A stretch of DNA of 64,000 bases from Spirodela intermedia (taxonomy: Eukaryota; Streptophyta; Magnoliopsida; Alismatales; Araceae). Shown here in pieces: positions 13,461 to 25,100 of the stretch. Each line of letters begins with the position of its first letter. The stretch's first letter is position 1. The position numbers and the translations under genes are program-made. A model generated the notes under the pieces. The model ran no database searches. It had not been told where the DNA came from and was given only the letters and a program-made list of their open reading frames with translations. Location: NCBI GenBank assembly GCA_902729315.2, contig LR746279.1, positions 3,004,501 through 3,068,500 of the forward strand, read 5' to 3'.

Positions 13461-13559
13461 GTCAACTCTCCAGTTTGAAACAGGGGACTAATATTTATAT
13501 GCCCTTGTAAAGATCATGGAAGGACATTAAGAAGAAGTATCACACAATAATCTTACCCA

Positions 13560-13606
<47 letters not shown>

Positions 13607-14975
13607 TATCCAAAACCGAAGAGGCAACAAATGTTAAGAGTGGAGAGGATGATAGTCATTTCCCTAGCTCAACGCCCTTTGAGTCATAAAAGGACAAGTA
13701 GCAGGGCCTGATGAACGTACGCAGAAGTAGCACGAACTGGTGCGGACAGCACGGCACGTACAAGGCGGATGGCATGGCGTGCCTTGGACGTGGACGGTAT
13801 AGTATCCATGAACATTTGTTTACTTGGTAGTGACGTGATTCGAGATCCTTTTATATTGGGTCCAAACTTAGATCACATACACATCAACTTGAAGATCCAC
13901 TAACTAGATCTATTTTACACTTTATTCAGGCCCAATAATTACATCCAATATGCCTTGGATCCAAGCTCAATAATTTGATTTATTGTGAATTAGAACGTCC
14001 TCGTGTTGCAGAGGAAATTAGGTAGAAGTATCACGCAACAATCTTACCATTTTATTCCCCCTCTATCTCTCTCTTTCTCTCTCCTAACCAAAACTGAAGA
14101 GACAACAAATGTTAAGAGTGGAGAGGATGGTAGTCATCTCCCCAACTCAACTCTGAGAGCTTATTCCCTCTCTCCCATGCTTTCTTAAGTTCATGTTCAT
14201 GTTCATGTTCATGTTCCGTGGCCAGCCCTTTCCCCTTTTCCCTAAGCGCTGGAGGCACAAGAGAGACACAAGGAATCATCCCAAGGGAGGTGCCTGAGTC
14301 AGTGTTCCCTTGTATCTCCGAGACCATCGAGTCGCCAAGTTACCATTGGGACTGCCCCTGCATGCTGCGCCACCTGTTGCACTTCTCATTGTGTGGATCA
14401 GCATCCCTGCCCTATGCGCTTACCTATTCCCTCTACATCTTGCGCGCATGTACTACCCTTGCGGCGAATGTCCACGTGCGCCGTGCCTTCTGTCTGTGTC
14501 GTCCCGCCTACACACGCCGTGCCGCTTGCACATGCCATACTGCTTGTTCGACTCGTGCTGCCTGCGCATGCACTGTGCTGTCTACACGCGTTGTGTCGCT
14601 TGTGCGTGCGGTACCGCTTGTGCCTGCACCCACCGTGACGTCCACGCCCACTCGTACCGTACTTTTCACGTCCACACGTGTCATGTGTCGTGCCATCCGT
14701 ACCTGTGCACGCCATCTGTCCAGTGTATGGGCATCGTGCCGTCCCTTGTGTAGGTTCTTTAGGCCCTACTTGTGACACAAAGGGGTTGAGCTCTGGAAAC
14801 GACTACCATTCTCTCCACTCTTGACATTTGTTGCCTCTTCAGTTTTGGTTAAGACGGGGAGACACGAAGAAGAGGAACGAAAAGGTAAGATTATTATATG
14901 ATACTTCTCCCTAGTTTCTTTCCATGATCTTGACAAGGGTATATAAAATCTTAATCCTTTGTTTTAAACCAGAGA
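13452..14975. mobile_element. foldback / long-TIR DNA element, non-autonomous
   Basis: The left arm (about 13452-13665) includes CCTTGTAAAGATCATGGA, AAGTATCACACAATAATCTT, a (CT)n tract (13566-13602) and CAACAAATGTTAAGAGTGGA. The same blocks appear in reverse complement and reverse order in the right arm (about 14795-14970). An extra direct copy of the left block lies at 14008-14150. Inner GC-rich arms (about 13700-13800 and 14640-14730) are also related in inverted orientation. The centre (14430-14750) is a scrambled GC-rich repeat of tgc/cgt-type units and has no transposase. Target-site duplications were not identified. The structure fits a foldback or Mutator-like non-autonomous element. 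Confidence 0.6.
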
Positions 14976-17900
14976 GTTCACTCTTCGGGAAAGGATTGAT
15001 GATGGTCGATACGGGTGGGTCTACAATCGAACCTATGTTTTGGGCTCTCTCACGTGAATAGGGTGGGGGGATGCTCTGCCCATAAGCAATCATCTGCTCT
15101 GATATCACGTAAGAGGTATCGGAGCGTGAATGGAGAAGGCCATTCTTAATATTCACGCGTTTATCACTCTAATAACAAAATGAGATTATTCACTTGTTTC
15201 AGATCTAATGCCCTTTAATTTACAAATTGAATTGATGAAGTTCCAAGAAGTTGAAATAAAAGTCAGAGATTAAACTGCCGTTGACTTTTGTGTAGCAAGC
15301 CATTGTGGCGGTGATGGTATCGAGGAACCCAGAAAGATTATACTCTACATATGTCGACAAGAGCAGAACTCCAACAAAAAGGAAGGAGATGTGGGAAGGA
15401 AATCGGATGTAGTTATAGAGGTCTCCCCTCAGCAAATACCTGCGAACAGCCTTGAATGTGTCTCCAAGTCACGATGCCGATCTTCTGTCATTGAGTAGAA
15501 GGAAACGTGCAGATTTTTAAGGTGCCTCTCATCATGAACAAATGGGGTGAGAAATTTTAGAGGAGCAAAAAAGTTAGTTACAGGTTGGAGTGATTTTCCT
15601 GAAAGTTGATAATGTTGTGGCTTTTGCTCTGAAGTAGAAAACAAAGCAAAAAAGCTTACAAATTTCTTACTATTTTTGTACTTATGTCGATAAATGTTTC
15701 AAATTTATTATGATTGATGTGCCAGAGGTACTGAAAGGATTTAGAATCTCTAAATAATTTTCCTCTATGGTAAATACTTTTAAAAATTCAGTTTGTTCTC
15801 AATCTTTGTGTCAGTGGTGTTTTCAATCTTTTCTATCAATTTTGCCTGAAGTCTTTGAAAGCCTTAAAATTTCTTAATAGTTTTGCACAAAAAACAAGAT
15901 CAGCTTCAAAGTATAAATTTGATTGTCTCTAATATAAAATCAAAGGAAGCCGTCAGAATTTTCTTGCACATTATAAGTTTTCACAAGTAAGCCAATCTAT
16001 AATCCGACACTCAATCATGCAGTGGGGACTGCAAAAAATGGGCATTGAGAAGATGAAAACCCCGTGAAGAGTTGCCCCAAGTTCCATTGGTTTCTGTTTT
16101 CTGGTCCAAAGCGGATATAGGAAGCCTGGGTAGATACCAAGCCCAATCTTCCAGAATCAGCATCACCTGGGGTGAAACAAAAAAATTTCCAAGAGTCAGA
16201 AATCTTGTTTACCCATTATTACCCATCAGTTCAAAAGTGGACAATATAACTATCTAACAGTGTCTTGAAGGCCATAGCTATGATCCTGGCCAGCATATAA
16301 TTTAATTTAGTAGCTAGTTAACAATATCTCTTTTTACGGACGAATGAAGTTGTGAAAGTGCTAAATTCACTTCACATCGTACATTTCTCCAAGTTGAATG
16401 ATAAATCATTTGATGTGTTATCATGCTACTAGTGACATTGAGGTGAGTGCGATGAGACATAGAGGTTAGTCTAGTTCCCAATCCATGGAAAACCTGAATT
16501 GGGTTTAAAGCATATTAAGGAAAAGAGAAACAATGTAACCTATTATACGACATACATATGATTGATAAAGAAAAAAAGTTTGGAGCATAACCTCATTTTG
16601 GTCTCACTTCCACACCACTGACTTTGAATGGTAATGGTGGAGACAGTGCTGGCTGATGACAATAATCTGCAGCTTCTATAATAAGTCAACTTATCTTATT
16701 TACCATCACTGGGGGAGGGAAGAGGATCTTGGTGCTGCTGTCATGCTTGTGGTATTGAGCATTTTACTTTACGAGAAAAAACTCTTCCATTTAGACACAA
16801 TCTAGACTTGGGATCAACCAAACAACTGACAGCATGTTTCATAGACTTCCACTGAGCAAGATGTAGTCCGAGGAAGAGAATTTCTGCTGTATATGTGGAG
16901 CATCACCAGCCTTGACGGGGGCGAGGAGAAGAGGAGATGTAGGGTCGTGAACACGGACGGGGGGGAGATCTATGAAAAAAACGAGGACGCCAAGATGTTG
17001 TTAGTGAAAACATTTTACATAGTAAGTATCTCGGTGTCGCACGAAGCTTCTTCCTCATCATGCGGTGACCCTTTGCGAGTGTCTAATACGAGAGCTGTTT
17101 TAGTTCTTCAAGAAATAAGTCTAATATGATTATTGTGTGATGAGGTTTGCACGAAAGTCAACTTTAGTAAATTTTTCTACTAACCCTCTGATTGGTTGAT
17201 TTTTTCTCTCAAAAAAAACTTTATTTAGCAGCTATAAGCTCTCAGCTAAGCTACCGAGATGCGATTTTCATTCGCTCACGTCTGGTAGGCTTTATCTCAT
17301 TTCCTTGAATAGGGTACTCTTCTGAGTTGACTGAACTTATAAGGCGAGTTGAAGAACATGAACATCCCCAACCTCCCATGCCTCCCTCAGATATAGCCAA
17401 CGGGCACCTGGGCTTGACCAAAGCATTCATACTATTTAACGCTGACTTTTGTGCAGTATGAGATATCACGATGCCGATGCAAGGGATTGAAGGAGAAGAC
17501 GACTAGCAACTCCTCACCAGATCGAAGCGTAGCAATTAGACGGCCGTCATTCCCTAATAAGAAAAAACGCCTTCCAAATCGGAACCTAAACCTGGAAATA
17601 ACGAGATACATCTGACCCGTTTCTCCTAACCAATCGTGGAGTCTCAAGATTGCCTCGAGGCGGCGGTCACGTCGGAGATCCCACGCACTTCACCCGCAAC
17701 GAGATCATCCAATCAGAAACATTCCCTCTGGCTTGGTGGATAGGTGGTTGGACTCCGTGAAAAGCGGCGGAGGTTTTGCGTCGAACATGAACCCCCCCAC
17801 CCGCCGTCCCCCTGTTGGTGGGATATGAATCTGTTCGTAAGATATGGGCCTAGTTCTGCGGTAACGGTGGCCTCCGAGATATGCGTAAATGATGAAAACC
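14976..17900. other. intergenic, no supported gene
   Basis: Minus-strand ORFs of 60-75 codons (15220-15435, 15429-15644, 17251-17469, 17432-17647) have no recognisable domain and no linked exons. A reverse-complement TGATATCAGAGC at about 15094-15105 resembles an initiator-Met primer-binding site, but no flanking LTR could be confirmed. The rest is AT-rich. Confidence 0.4.
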
Positions 17901-17914
17901 GTATAATTCCGCGT

Positions 17915-17922
17915 TATATATA
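17915..17922 (+). promoter_or_regulatory. TATA box of the strictosidine-synthase-like gene
   Basis: TATATATA lies 53 bp upstream of the ATG at 17975. Transcription from a plant TATA box usually starts about 25-35 bp downstream, here about 17945-17955. The in-frame ATG at 17924 therefore lies upstream of the expected transcript start, and 17975 is the better start codon. Confidence 0.65.
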
Positions 17923-17974
17923 GATGAACACCGGGTGGTCGGTCCCCTGGCTCCTCCCTACTGCAGATCATCCC

Positions 17975-19286
17975 ATGTCTCCTCTCATCCGCATCTCTTT
18001 CTTTCTCGTTCTCTTCTCCTTCATCGTTTCTGATCGTGTAGGGCCATCGGCAGCGGCGGATGCTAGTAGTGTTAGAAATCTGGGGGATTACAAGAGAATC
18101 CCCTTAACATCAGTGAGCGGGCCAGAAAGCCTCGCTTTCGACGCCGGCGGCGCCGGCCCTTACACCGGCGTCTCCAACGGGCAGGTGCTCAGGTGGGAGG
18201 AGGGCTCTCGCCGGTGGGTGGAGTATGCCGTCCCCACTCGAGATAGGTAGACATTCTTCCTTGAACTCGCGCTCTAATCCGTAATCATTTATGTCTATCT
18301 TCATTCATCGTTTCCTCCCCATCTCTTTGGACGTTGGATGTTTTCGCAGGAACCGAACCCAGTGCGACGGCTCGGCCGTCCCCGCGGTGGAGGACGTCTG
18401 CGGAAGACCTCTCGGGATTCAGTTCCACCGCGAGACGGGGAAGCTCTATGTGGCAGATGCCTACTTCGGGCTCCTGGCTGTGGAGCCCGGCGGTGGGGCG
18501 GCGGCGCGGCTCTCCGCCGGCGTGGAGGGTCAACCTTTCAAGTTAACAAATGGAGTAGACGTGGACCAGGAGACGGGCGTCGTGTACTTCACCGACAGCA
18601 GCACCCGGTTCCAGAGAAGGTCTGCGTGCGGCGGCCTCTTGCAATCCAATGCTGTCTCGCACCTGTTTCTCCGGCAAAGAAGACCTGTTGTTTTTCTATG
18701 TTACTACTACAAAGAATATGTATATATTCGTGTCTTCTGGATCTTCAGGGACTGGATGCTCTCCATCGCGACGCGGGACGCCACGGGAAGGTTCATGAGA
18801 TACGACCCGGCAACGAAGCAGACGGTGGTGCTGCTGAGAGGGCTCCAGTTCCCCAACGGCGTCGCGGTCAGCAGCGGCGGCGACTTCGTCCTCGTCGCGG
18901 AGACGACGAAGCAGAGGGTCCTGAGATTCTGGGTGAAGGGTCCCAAGGCGGGCGGCTCGGAGGTGTTCGCGCAGCTCCCCTGGTCGCCGGACAACGTGAA
19001 GGCGAACGGGGAGGGGGAGTTCTGGGTGGCCGTGACGTCGCCGGCGAGGAATGTGGTGGGAGTGAAGCTCGACGGGCAGGGGAGGACCACGCAGGTGCTG
19101 CGCCGCAGAAGCCCCTCGGGAACGGTCAGCGAGGTCCAAGAGATCAACGGCACGCTGTGGCTGGGGTCCGTGGAGAGCTCTTTCGTCGCCGTCTATAGTA
19201 GACCGTCGTCATCTCCGTCTCCGTCTTTCCCTCCCTCCGCGTCTTCCTCTTCTCTGCCTCCCACCAGTCTTCCTCGTTCTCTCTAG
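17975..19286 (+). CDS. strictosidine synthase-like (SSL) secreted protein (3 exons, 359 aa)
   Basis: Exons are 17975-18246, 18350-18619 and 18749-19286 (GT-AG; 1080 nt with stop). Residues 1-28 form a signal peptide with a hydrophobic core (ISFFLVLFSFIV). Family motifs in order: PESLAFD (50-56), NGQVLRW, a cysteine pair at 96 and 108 with the 12-residue spacing of the strictosidine synthase disulfide, CGRPLGIQF (108-116), YVADAYFGLL (124-133), NGVDVD, YFTDSSTRFQRR, FMRYDP, LQFPNGVAVS, SPDNVK and the C-terminal NGTLWLGSV. This is the six-bladed beta-propeller SSL family. True strictosidine synthase condenses tryptamine with secologanin, but most SSL proteins do not, so the substrate is unknown. 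Transport to vacuole or apoplast is expected. The gene is strongly GC-rich, unlike its surroundings. A Ser/Pro tail (after FVAVYS) extends the usual end of the propeller. Confidence 0.93.
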
Positions 19287-19424
19287 GTTTCTTTTTTTTA
19301 TTTTTTTTTCAGGATTTCTTAAACGCGTTAGATCTGCACCCACTAGTCTTTAGGAAATTCCCTAGTTGACTCCCTTCGTCGTTTGCAACTCTGTTGTAGA
19401 TCAATTTTTTTCCGCAGATCAATG

Positions 19425-19745
19425 GCTCTCTCTCTCTCTCTCTCGCTCTCTCTCTATCAATTTATCTATCTATTTATCTCTCTCTCTCTCTCTCGCTCGC
19501 TCTCTCTCTCTTTATCTTGCTCTCTCGCCCTCTCCACCCTTATCTCGCTCTCTCGTTCTCTCTCTTTATCCGCTCTCTCGCTCTGTCGCTCTCTCTCTCT
19601 CTCTCTCTCTCTCTCGCTATCTATCTGTCTATCTAAACTATCTATATATCTATCTAGCTAGCTAGCTAGCTAGCCTATCTCTCTCTCTCGCTATCTATCT
19701 GTCTATCTAAACTATCTATATATCTATCTATCTAGCTAGCTAGCT
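19425..19745. repeat. compound CT / CTAT / CTAG satellite
   Basis: This is low-complexity sequence of CTCT, TATC and CTAG units. A block of about 70 bp running from CTCTCTCTCG through TATCTGTCTATCTAAAC to a (CTAG)n run is duplicated in tandem at roughly 19605-19673 and 19678-19750. Open frames here (LSLSLS-type) are simple-repeat artefacts. Confidence 0.9.
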
Positions 19746-19750
19746 AGCCT

Positions 19751-20690
19751 ACTTGTCTTCTATCTCTAACGGGATTATAACAGTCAACATCAGGGCCCAC
19801 ATTGCGGTGGTTGTTCAAAGTCTCTCTCTATGGCACAATTGAGTAAGAAAACTTCCTACGAGGGCCGACAGGTAAATAATTAAAACTCAGTTTCCTTTAC
19901 GAAAACGGAAAAACCCATTTTATTGATAACAAGTCAAACTAAAGAGGCATATAATTTGGACTCATAAAATAAAATCCAAAAAAAAAAGAAGAAAAAAGAT
20001 GGAATTTTTCGGTGACAGAAATAGGCGCGCGATTAGAGCTAGAGATGATGATTTCTTATTATAGTACGGAAATTACATCGATTAGGAAAAATAACATTAT
20101 TATTATTATTATTATTAATTTAGCCAGAATTAATAAAATCTCCCCGGTGGTAGAAAATTGTTGCGAGTCAATTAATTGCTTCAGGTCAAAGTTGACTCAT
20201 TCGATGTTGCCTGGTTAGTCTGTCGTCAACGTGGCAGATCATGCCAGGTGGCATAATCTGTTACTTCGCCGCAGCCACCGGTGAGCCCACGCGTCGCGCA
20301 TATGGGCCCCGCCAAGTATGATTCTCGCGGGCACAAAGCCTGGCCCAGTTCTTCTGGCCATCCTCGGCCCATTGGATGATGAATGATTGGCGTGGGGCCA
20401 TTCTGTTACTTGCTCTAGGAAAAAAGTTGTTTGATGAATCGGGACGCATACCAATACATATTCATAACGCTGCCGTTTGCGTGTAAAGCGCTACTGATCT
20501 GGAAGGGTCTAGTGTTAGAGTCTTTTCATTTGGGCTCCCAGGTGAACAAAGGCCGTGGCTACCTCAGTACGAAGAGCTACGGACGCGGGGGATGCATGTG
20601 GACCCCACCTTTGCGTGGCCTCCCCGTCAACGTGAAAGGCCGCTTGGTAGAAAGGGCCGGTTAGCGGAGAAGGCGGGGCACACGCTTCCG
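19751..20690. other. intergenic, no gene recognised
   Basis: AT-rich to 20200 with an (ATT)n run at about 20094-20117, then GC-richer. Open frames at 20239-20664 show no recognisable domain. A TTTATAAT box at about 20690-20697 could serve the small ORF that follows. Confidence 0.35.
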
Positions 20691-20769
20691 TTTATAATCC
20701 TCAAGAGGGGCGGCCGATTCTTCTTCGAGCAGGAAGGGGAGGGGGAGGAAGAAAGTCGAGGAAGTGGAG

Positions 20770-20952
20770 ATGCTCCTTCGGAGGCTGGAGCTGTGCGTAC
20801 GCCTGCTGCAGTTCGCCGTGGAGTTAGTCGTCACCGCGGCGGAGGCCGCCGAAGGAGAGATCCACCGCGGCGACCGCGCCTTGCCGCGGCCTGCGAGGGG
20901 CTCGGAGGACGCCCGGCGGGTCTCTGCGAGCGTCCTCACCCTCATCCTATGA
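20770..20952 (+). CDS. possible 60-aa small protein, unrecognised
   Basis: An ATG at 20770 opens a 60-codon frame beginning MLLRRLELCVRLLQFAVELV, ending in TGA at 20952. The N-terminal half is an amphipathic or membrane-seeking helix (LCVRLLQFAVELVVTAA), followed by an acidic and basic tail ending in ASVLTLIL. It lies about 75 bp downstream of a TTTATAAT box, in a GC-rich island with purine-rich leader sequence, which suits a small transcription unit. No family was recognised. A longer overlapping frame (20592-21029) has no better support. It could equally be a non-coding transcript. Confidence 0.3.
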   Translation: MLLRRLELCVRLLQFAVELVVTAAEAAEGEIHRGDRALPRPARGSEDARRVSASVLTLIL

Positions 20953-21690
20953 CAGAGGGTGGGGCGCTTGAGGATTCACGCCTCGGAGGCGTCGAGATCG
21001 ACGAGGGAGGTCCGGGATTTGCATACTAGATCCCCCGCGGACCTCCCTCCCACATCTGCTAACTCCCCGGAGAAGGTATCTGCCTGAACCGAGTTTCTTG
21101 ACGATTAGGCTCTTCCCCGAGTCATCGGATCCCCCTTCCCTGTATGTATTACCTGGCCTTCTGATCCCGTGACGCGTATGCGTGAACTCCCTTTTTTCCT
21201 TCCGATGACCGATTAGATTTCATCCCTTCCTCCCCTGTACCTGTTAGCTAAGTGTCTCCGCCCCATCAGAGATCGAAATCAGTCAAGGACCGGCTGCGCC
21301 GAAGAAGTCGACATCCGGCGAGGGGAGGGGGAATCCGCTGGCAGTTTTGTTTTGTTTGCATCCCCTCAAGTTTGTTCAGGGGAGTTCCCGAAGCACGGCT
21401 GTGATCCCGTGGAGGCATCCCGTTGCGCTCATCTCTCCGGAACCGCTGGAGATTGTCCTGCCCGAACGAATCCTCTGTAAAAGTCTTGTCGCCACCTCCA
21501 TATTTCGTAAAACTGTGTACAGATGAGCAGGCTAACGCAGCCCTGCATCCGACCTTGATCTCCTCTAAGCCTGCCTTACGGCCCTGTATTTGTTCCTCGA
21601 TTGCTGCCCGCAGAGGACGATTGCTCCTCTGAAGAAGCGCCTCTTACGGTCATTTCTGTGATGGGTTCGCCGTAAACACTTTTCATCCAT

Positions 21691-21737
<47 letters not shown>

Positions 21738-22020
21738 CTATGGTATGTAGGAGTTGACCCAATAAAGCCTCCCCAAAAATCTATTTGATCATAAACTAAA
21801 TAAAAATCTATTGATCAAGACCCTCCTCCAAATGGGCATTTGATATCCAAATCACCACATGATTAGCCTAAGATAATCTGATCGCTTTGAAGGAGGGAGT
21901 GGGGGGGGTTGACTTGACATCATTTTTTCTCTTAAAATCATGAAGGTCTAGATGATAATATTTCAAGAAATAATTACCAATTTAGGTGGCTTGGTGTTCT
22001 TGACGCACATCCATTATAAA
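20953..22020. other. intergenic / possible transcript tail, no supported gene
   Basis: Moderately GC-rich to about 21660 with short unsupported frames. A (CT)n tract at about 21692-21735 is followed by AT-rich DNA. Nothing else was recognised. Confidence 0.4.
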
Positions 22021-22880
22021 GGACTCATCACTAGGTTCCACTATTTTCATAGTATTCTTTAGTTGACTCAAGATTTTTCTAAAATCTCTCTCTAGATTTT
22101 ATGCTTAGAGGCATAAAAAATCAGGGAAGTTTCTCTACTTCTCTCTCCTCAATTTAAGAAAACGTTATTCTTAAAATTAGATATAAATAATTTCTTTTAA
22201 ATTTTCACTATAAGTAAAATTTAATATGAATGATGATCAATTTATAGTTTAGGGGGAGCAGATGCAAACTTTTTCTTTCAATGGACACACTTGCGCGAAT
22301 TCAGGTAACGGCTACAAGGGAGAAATAGAAAGGAAACTGTACCCGACCAGGGATGGACGTAAACTTTGTGTATATTGGATCTGAGTGACACGTAGCTGAT
22401 ATGATGTAGTCCAAACGGTTTTGTTGTAGGCATGATGAAGCGACAAGCTAGGGGATATTCTGATAGATGCCTCAAGTCGAGGTTGGAATGTGTAGGGAAG
22501 TCAATAGAAAGTGATTGTGAACAGTCGTTGGAATTGAACTTAAGTCGTTAAAGTGATGGACTCGTCATTAGGTTCCACTATTTTTGTAGTATTCTTCAGT
22601 TGACTCAATTTTTTTCTAAAATCTCTATCTAGATTTTATGTTCTCATGCATCAAAAATCAAGAAAGTTTCTCTACTTCTCTCTCCTCACTTTTAGGAAAC
22701 ATTATTTTTAAAATTTAATATACTTTTTTATAAAAAAAAAACTATAAGTAAATGACCCACCGATGATCAATTTGTGTAGATTGGATATGGGTACCTCAAG
22801 TCAAGGAGGGAAGGTGCAGGGGAGTCAATAGAAAGTGACTATGAATAATCATTGGAATTAAACTTTAGTCTAATTAGAGA
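22021..22880. repeat. two diverged direct repeats, unit about 530 bp
   Basis: Unit 1 starts at 22021 and unit 2 at 22558; both begin GGACTC(A/G)TCA and soon read AGGTTCCACTATTTT. Both contain AAAATCTCT(C/A)TCTAGATTTTATG, then GTTTCTCTACTTCTCTCTCC, then an AT-rich stretch. Both end with a block containing GAGGT/GAGGG, GTCAATAGAAAGTGA and GGAATT(G/A)AACTT. The second unit is shortened by an internal deletion. No coding potential was seen. Confidence 0.75.
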
Positions 22881-23229
22881 TACCCAATCTCGAGATTCCT
22901 TTGAGACTTCAATTGAAAAGCTCTCATGTTCCTTTTGTGGGCCATGTTCATATGGGTTGGCCCTATCCTCTATTGGGCTCACCCTAATGCTGAAATAGTT
23001 GACTTTGCTCTAGAAAGCCCGACTACTCTAATCTGATCTTAATGGCTTGACCACTTCAGAACCTAATTGTTTTAATTCATAACATTGGACCAGTCAATTC
23101 ATACACTACTTTTGGGCTGTTGCCATTAAATTGTTCAATACCTACCATGGGGTCCTCCATGAGCAGCACCTCTCAAAAAGAGTAGAGAGGACAATATCTA
23201 GAATAATTTTAAGAATCTTCCTGTTCTTC

Positions 23230-23609
23230 CTGTTCTTTTTCTTCTTCACTGTGCAAACTTTGATGAAAATGTCTGAATACTTTAGATCATTATCAAACAA
23301 TTGAAATTTATAAATCATAGGAATAGAACACTGTTTATGAAGTTTTGTTATAGTTGATTATGAGACTAGAACTTCATTTAGATGAGTTGTTTTGACAACC
23401 TTGAATCCACAAATGCATAACTTTGATGAAAATATATATGAAATAATTTGAATCATCATCAAATTATAAAACCTTATAAATCATGAGAGCACACTTTCTA
23501 TGAAACCTTGTTATAATTGATTATGACACTAAAACTTCAGTGAAATGAATTGTTGTGATAACCTTGAATCCACAATGTGTGAATTTTATTAAAAATATTT
23601 ATTAAATAT
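23230..23609. repeat. left part of a ~160-bp tandem repeat array
   Basis: Units contain TTTGATGAAAATGT, then AATACTTT(A/G)GATCATTATCA, then ACTTCAT, GAGTTGTTTTGACAACCTTG and AATCCACAA. About two and a half units precede the copia element, which interrupts the third. The array resumes at 30377. See the matching entry on the right side. Confidence 0.8.
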
Positions 23610-23732
23610 TATTGACAAGAAAGATTAAATCCTAAGATTAGATTAACTCCTAAGATACATGTGTTTATATAGGTGAGAGACAATAGAGAGATAATGTCCC
23701 AAGTGAGCCACATAGAAGAGGATGTCCGAACA
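23610..23732 (-). repeat. 3' LTR of the copia element (~123 bp)
   Basis: On the minus strand it starts TGTTCGGACATCC just after the purine tract. It matches the 5' LTR through shared blocks such as CATCCTCTTCTATGTGG, ATATAAACACATGTATCT and TTAATCTAATCTTAGG. The terminal CA has mutated (AATA). Confidence 0.85.
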
Positions 23733-24599
23733 CTCCCTCTCAAGTTGGAGCATTTAAGTCAAATATATCCAGATTAGTATATATAGTATCATATGACACT
23801 TCTGTAAAACTTTTGGTGAAGATGTTCACCAACTAGTTGAATGAAGTGACATGTGATATGGAGATAACTCTTGTCAGAACTTTGTCTCAAATGTAGTGAC
23901 AATTAATATCAATGTATTTGATCCGCTCGTGGAATGTGAGGTTTTTGATAAAGAAGATTGTTACTTGATTGTCACAGGAAATAGATATAGGTGTCTGAGG
24001 AGTGACACCTAAGCTCTCTAGAAGATAGTGAAGTCATACCATCGCACAAACCATCTCAGTCATAACATGATATTTGGTTTTTGCATTATAATAAGATATC
24101 AACTTTACTTTTGAGAGCATCAAGTGACTAAGTTACCATCTAACATATATGTAATATCCAGTCATCAACTTCTGATCTCTTTTGTCACCAGCATACCCAA
24201 CATCTGAGTAGACTTCAACACATAGGTGACCATGACACGTGTAAATGAACCCCATCCTTATAGCCTATTTGATATAAGCTAAGACACATAGTGCTCCCTC
24301 CCAATGGACTTGATGAGGTTCTTGAATAAACTAGTTGAGAACACTAATTATATACAAAATGTTAAGATATCTCAGAGGTGAAATAATATTTTAGAACTTT
24401 AGACCGCACCTCCATAGGTGGTAATTCTGATTTGTAGCTAAGAAACTTCGTTTCTAAAAAAGATGAAGGGCATATTTCTTTTGAGATAAAGCTAGCTTGC
24501 TCGACTGGTAAGCAAACTATATCTCAAGAAAGTAGCACGGTGTCCCCAAGTTTCTTATGACAAAGTGCTGTTATAAATGGGCTTTGATAACATAAATGT

Positions 24600-25100
24600 C
24601 TACCTTATCACTCTTAGTCACAAGAATGTCATCAACATACATGATCAGGATGACCATACCTCAAGGCTTGATATTCTCGAGATAGTAGGGTTAACAATGT
24701 ATAAAATGAAGCTGAAGATAGTAAGAAGGTTACTGAACTTTACAAACTAGGCTCGAGAACTTTACTTGAGTCTATAGATAGCATGCTGAAGCAAACAAAC
24801 CTAGAAAGACTCACCTTGAGTAACATATCTTGAAGGTTACTTTATAAAAATCTACTCATCCAAGTCACTATAGAGGAAGGCATTAAACACATTTAACTAT
24901 TGAAGTGATCAATCACAATGCTCTACTAAAGAGAGAAGAATCTAAATAGAGTTCGACAAGACCACATGTGAAAAGGTTTCCATATAATCAATGTCATAGA
25001 TTTGAGTGAAGCCACAAGTAACCAAGTGAACTTTATGATGAACAATGGAGCCATATGGGTTGTACTTTAGTGTGAAGACCCACTTGTATGTCACAATATT
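24600..25100 (-). pseudogene. copia reverse transcriptase remnant
   Basis: Minus-strand translation gives IYDIDYMETFSHVV near 24990, matching the copia motif TYGIDYxETFAPV, and MYVDDILVTKSD near 24630, the catalytic YVDD box. Stops and frameshifts interrupt the frame between them. Confidence 0.8.

Noticed and set aside
14218-14778. Frames up to 185 codons on both strands
   Set aside because: All three plus frames and the minus strand are open at once because the core of the foldback element is a GC-rich scrambled repeat. Composition is Cys/Arg/His/Thr-skewed and no domain is present.
15091-15115. Reverse-complement primer-binding-site-like sequence
   Set aside because: It has mismatches to the initiator-Met consensus, and no LTR pair, gag or pol sequence could be found beside it.
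15220-15644. Two minus-strand 71-codon frames, one with a hydrophobic span
   Set aside because: No known domain, no linked exons and no start or promoter evidence; kept only as unexplained sequence.
18696-19153. Minus-strand frames of 147-148 codons opposite the SSL gene
   Set aside because: They are antisense shadows of GC-rich exon 3 of the strictosidine-synthase-like gene.
18338-19198. Plus-strand 286-codon frame in the SSL locus
   Set aside because: It is the wrong frame of the SSL exons, reads through an intron, and is Arg-rich; the spliced frame gives the family motifs.
19366-19665. Plus-strand frames of 92 and 99 codons
   Set aside because: They are translations of the CT/CTAT satellite ([12 protein letters not shown]) with no non-repeat content.
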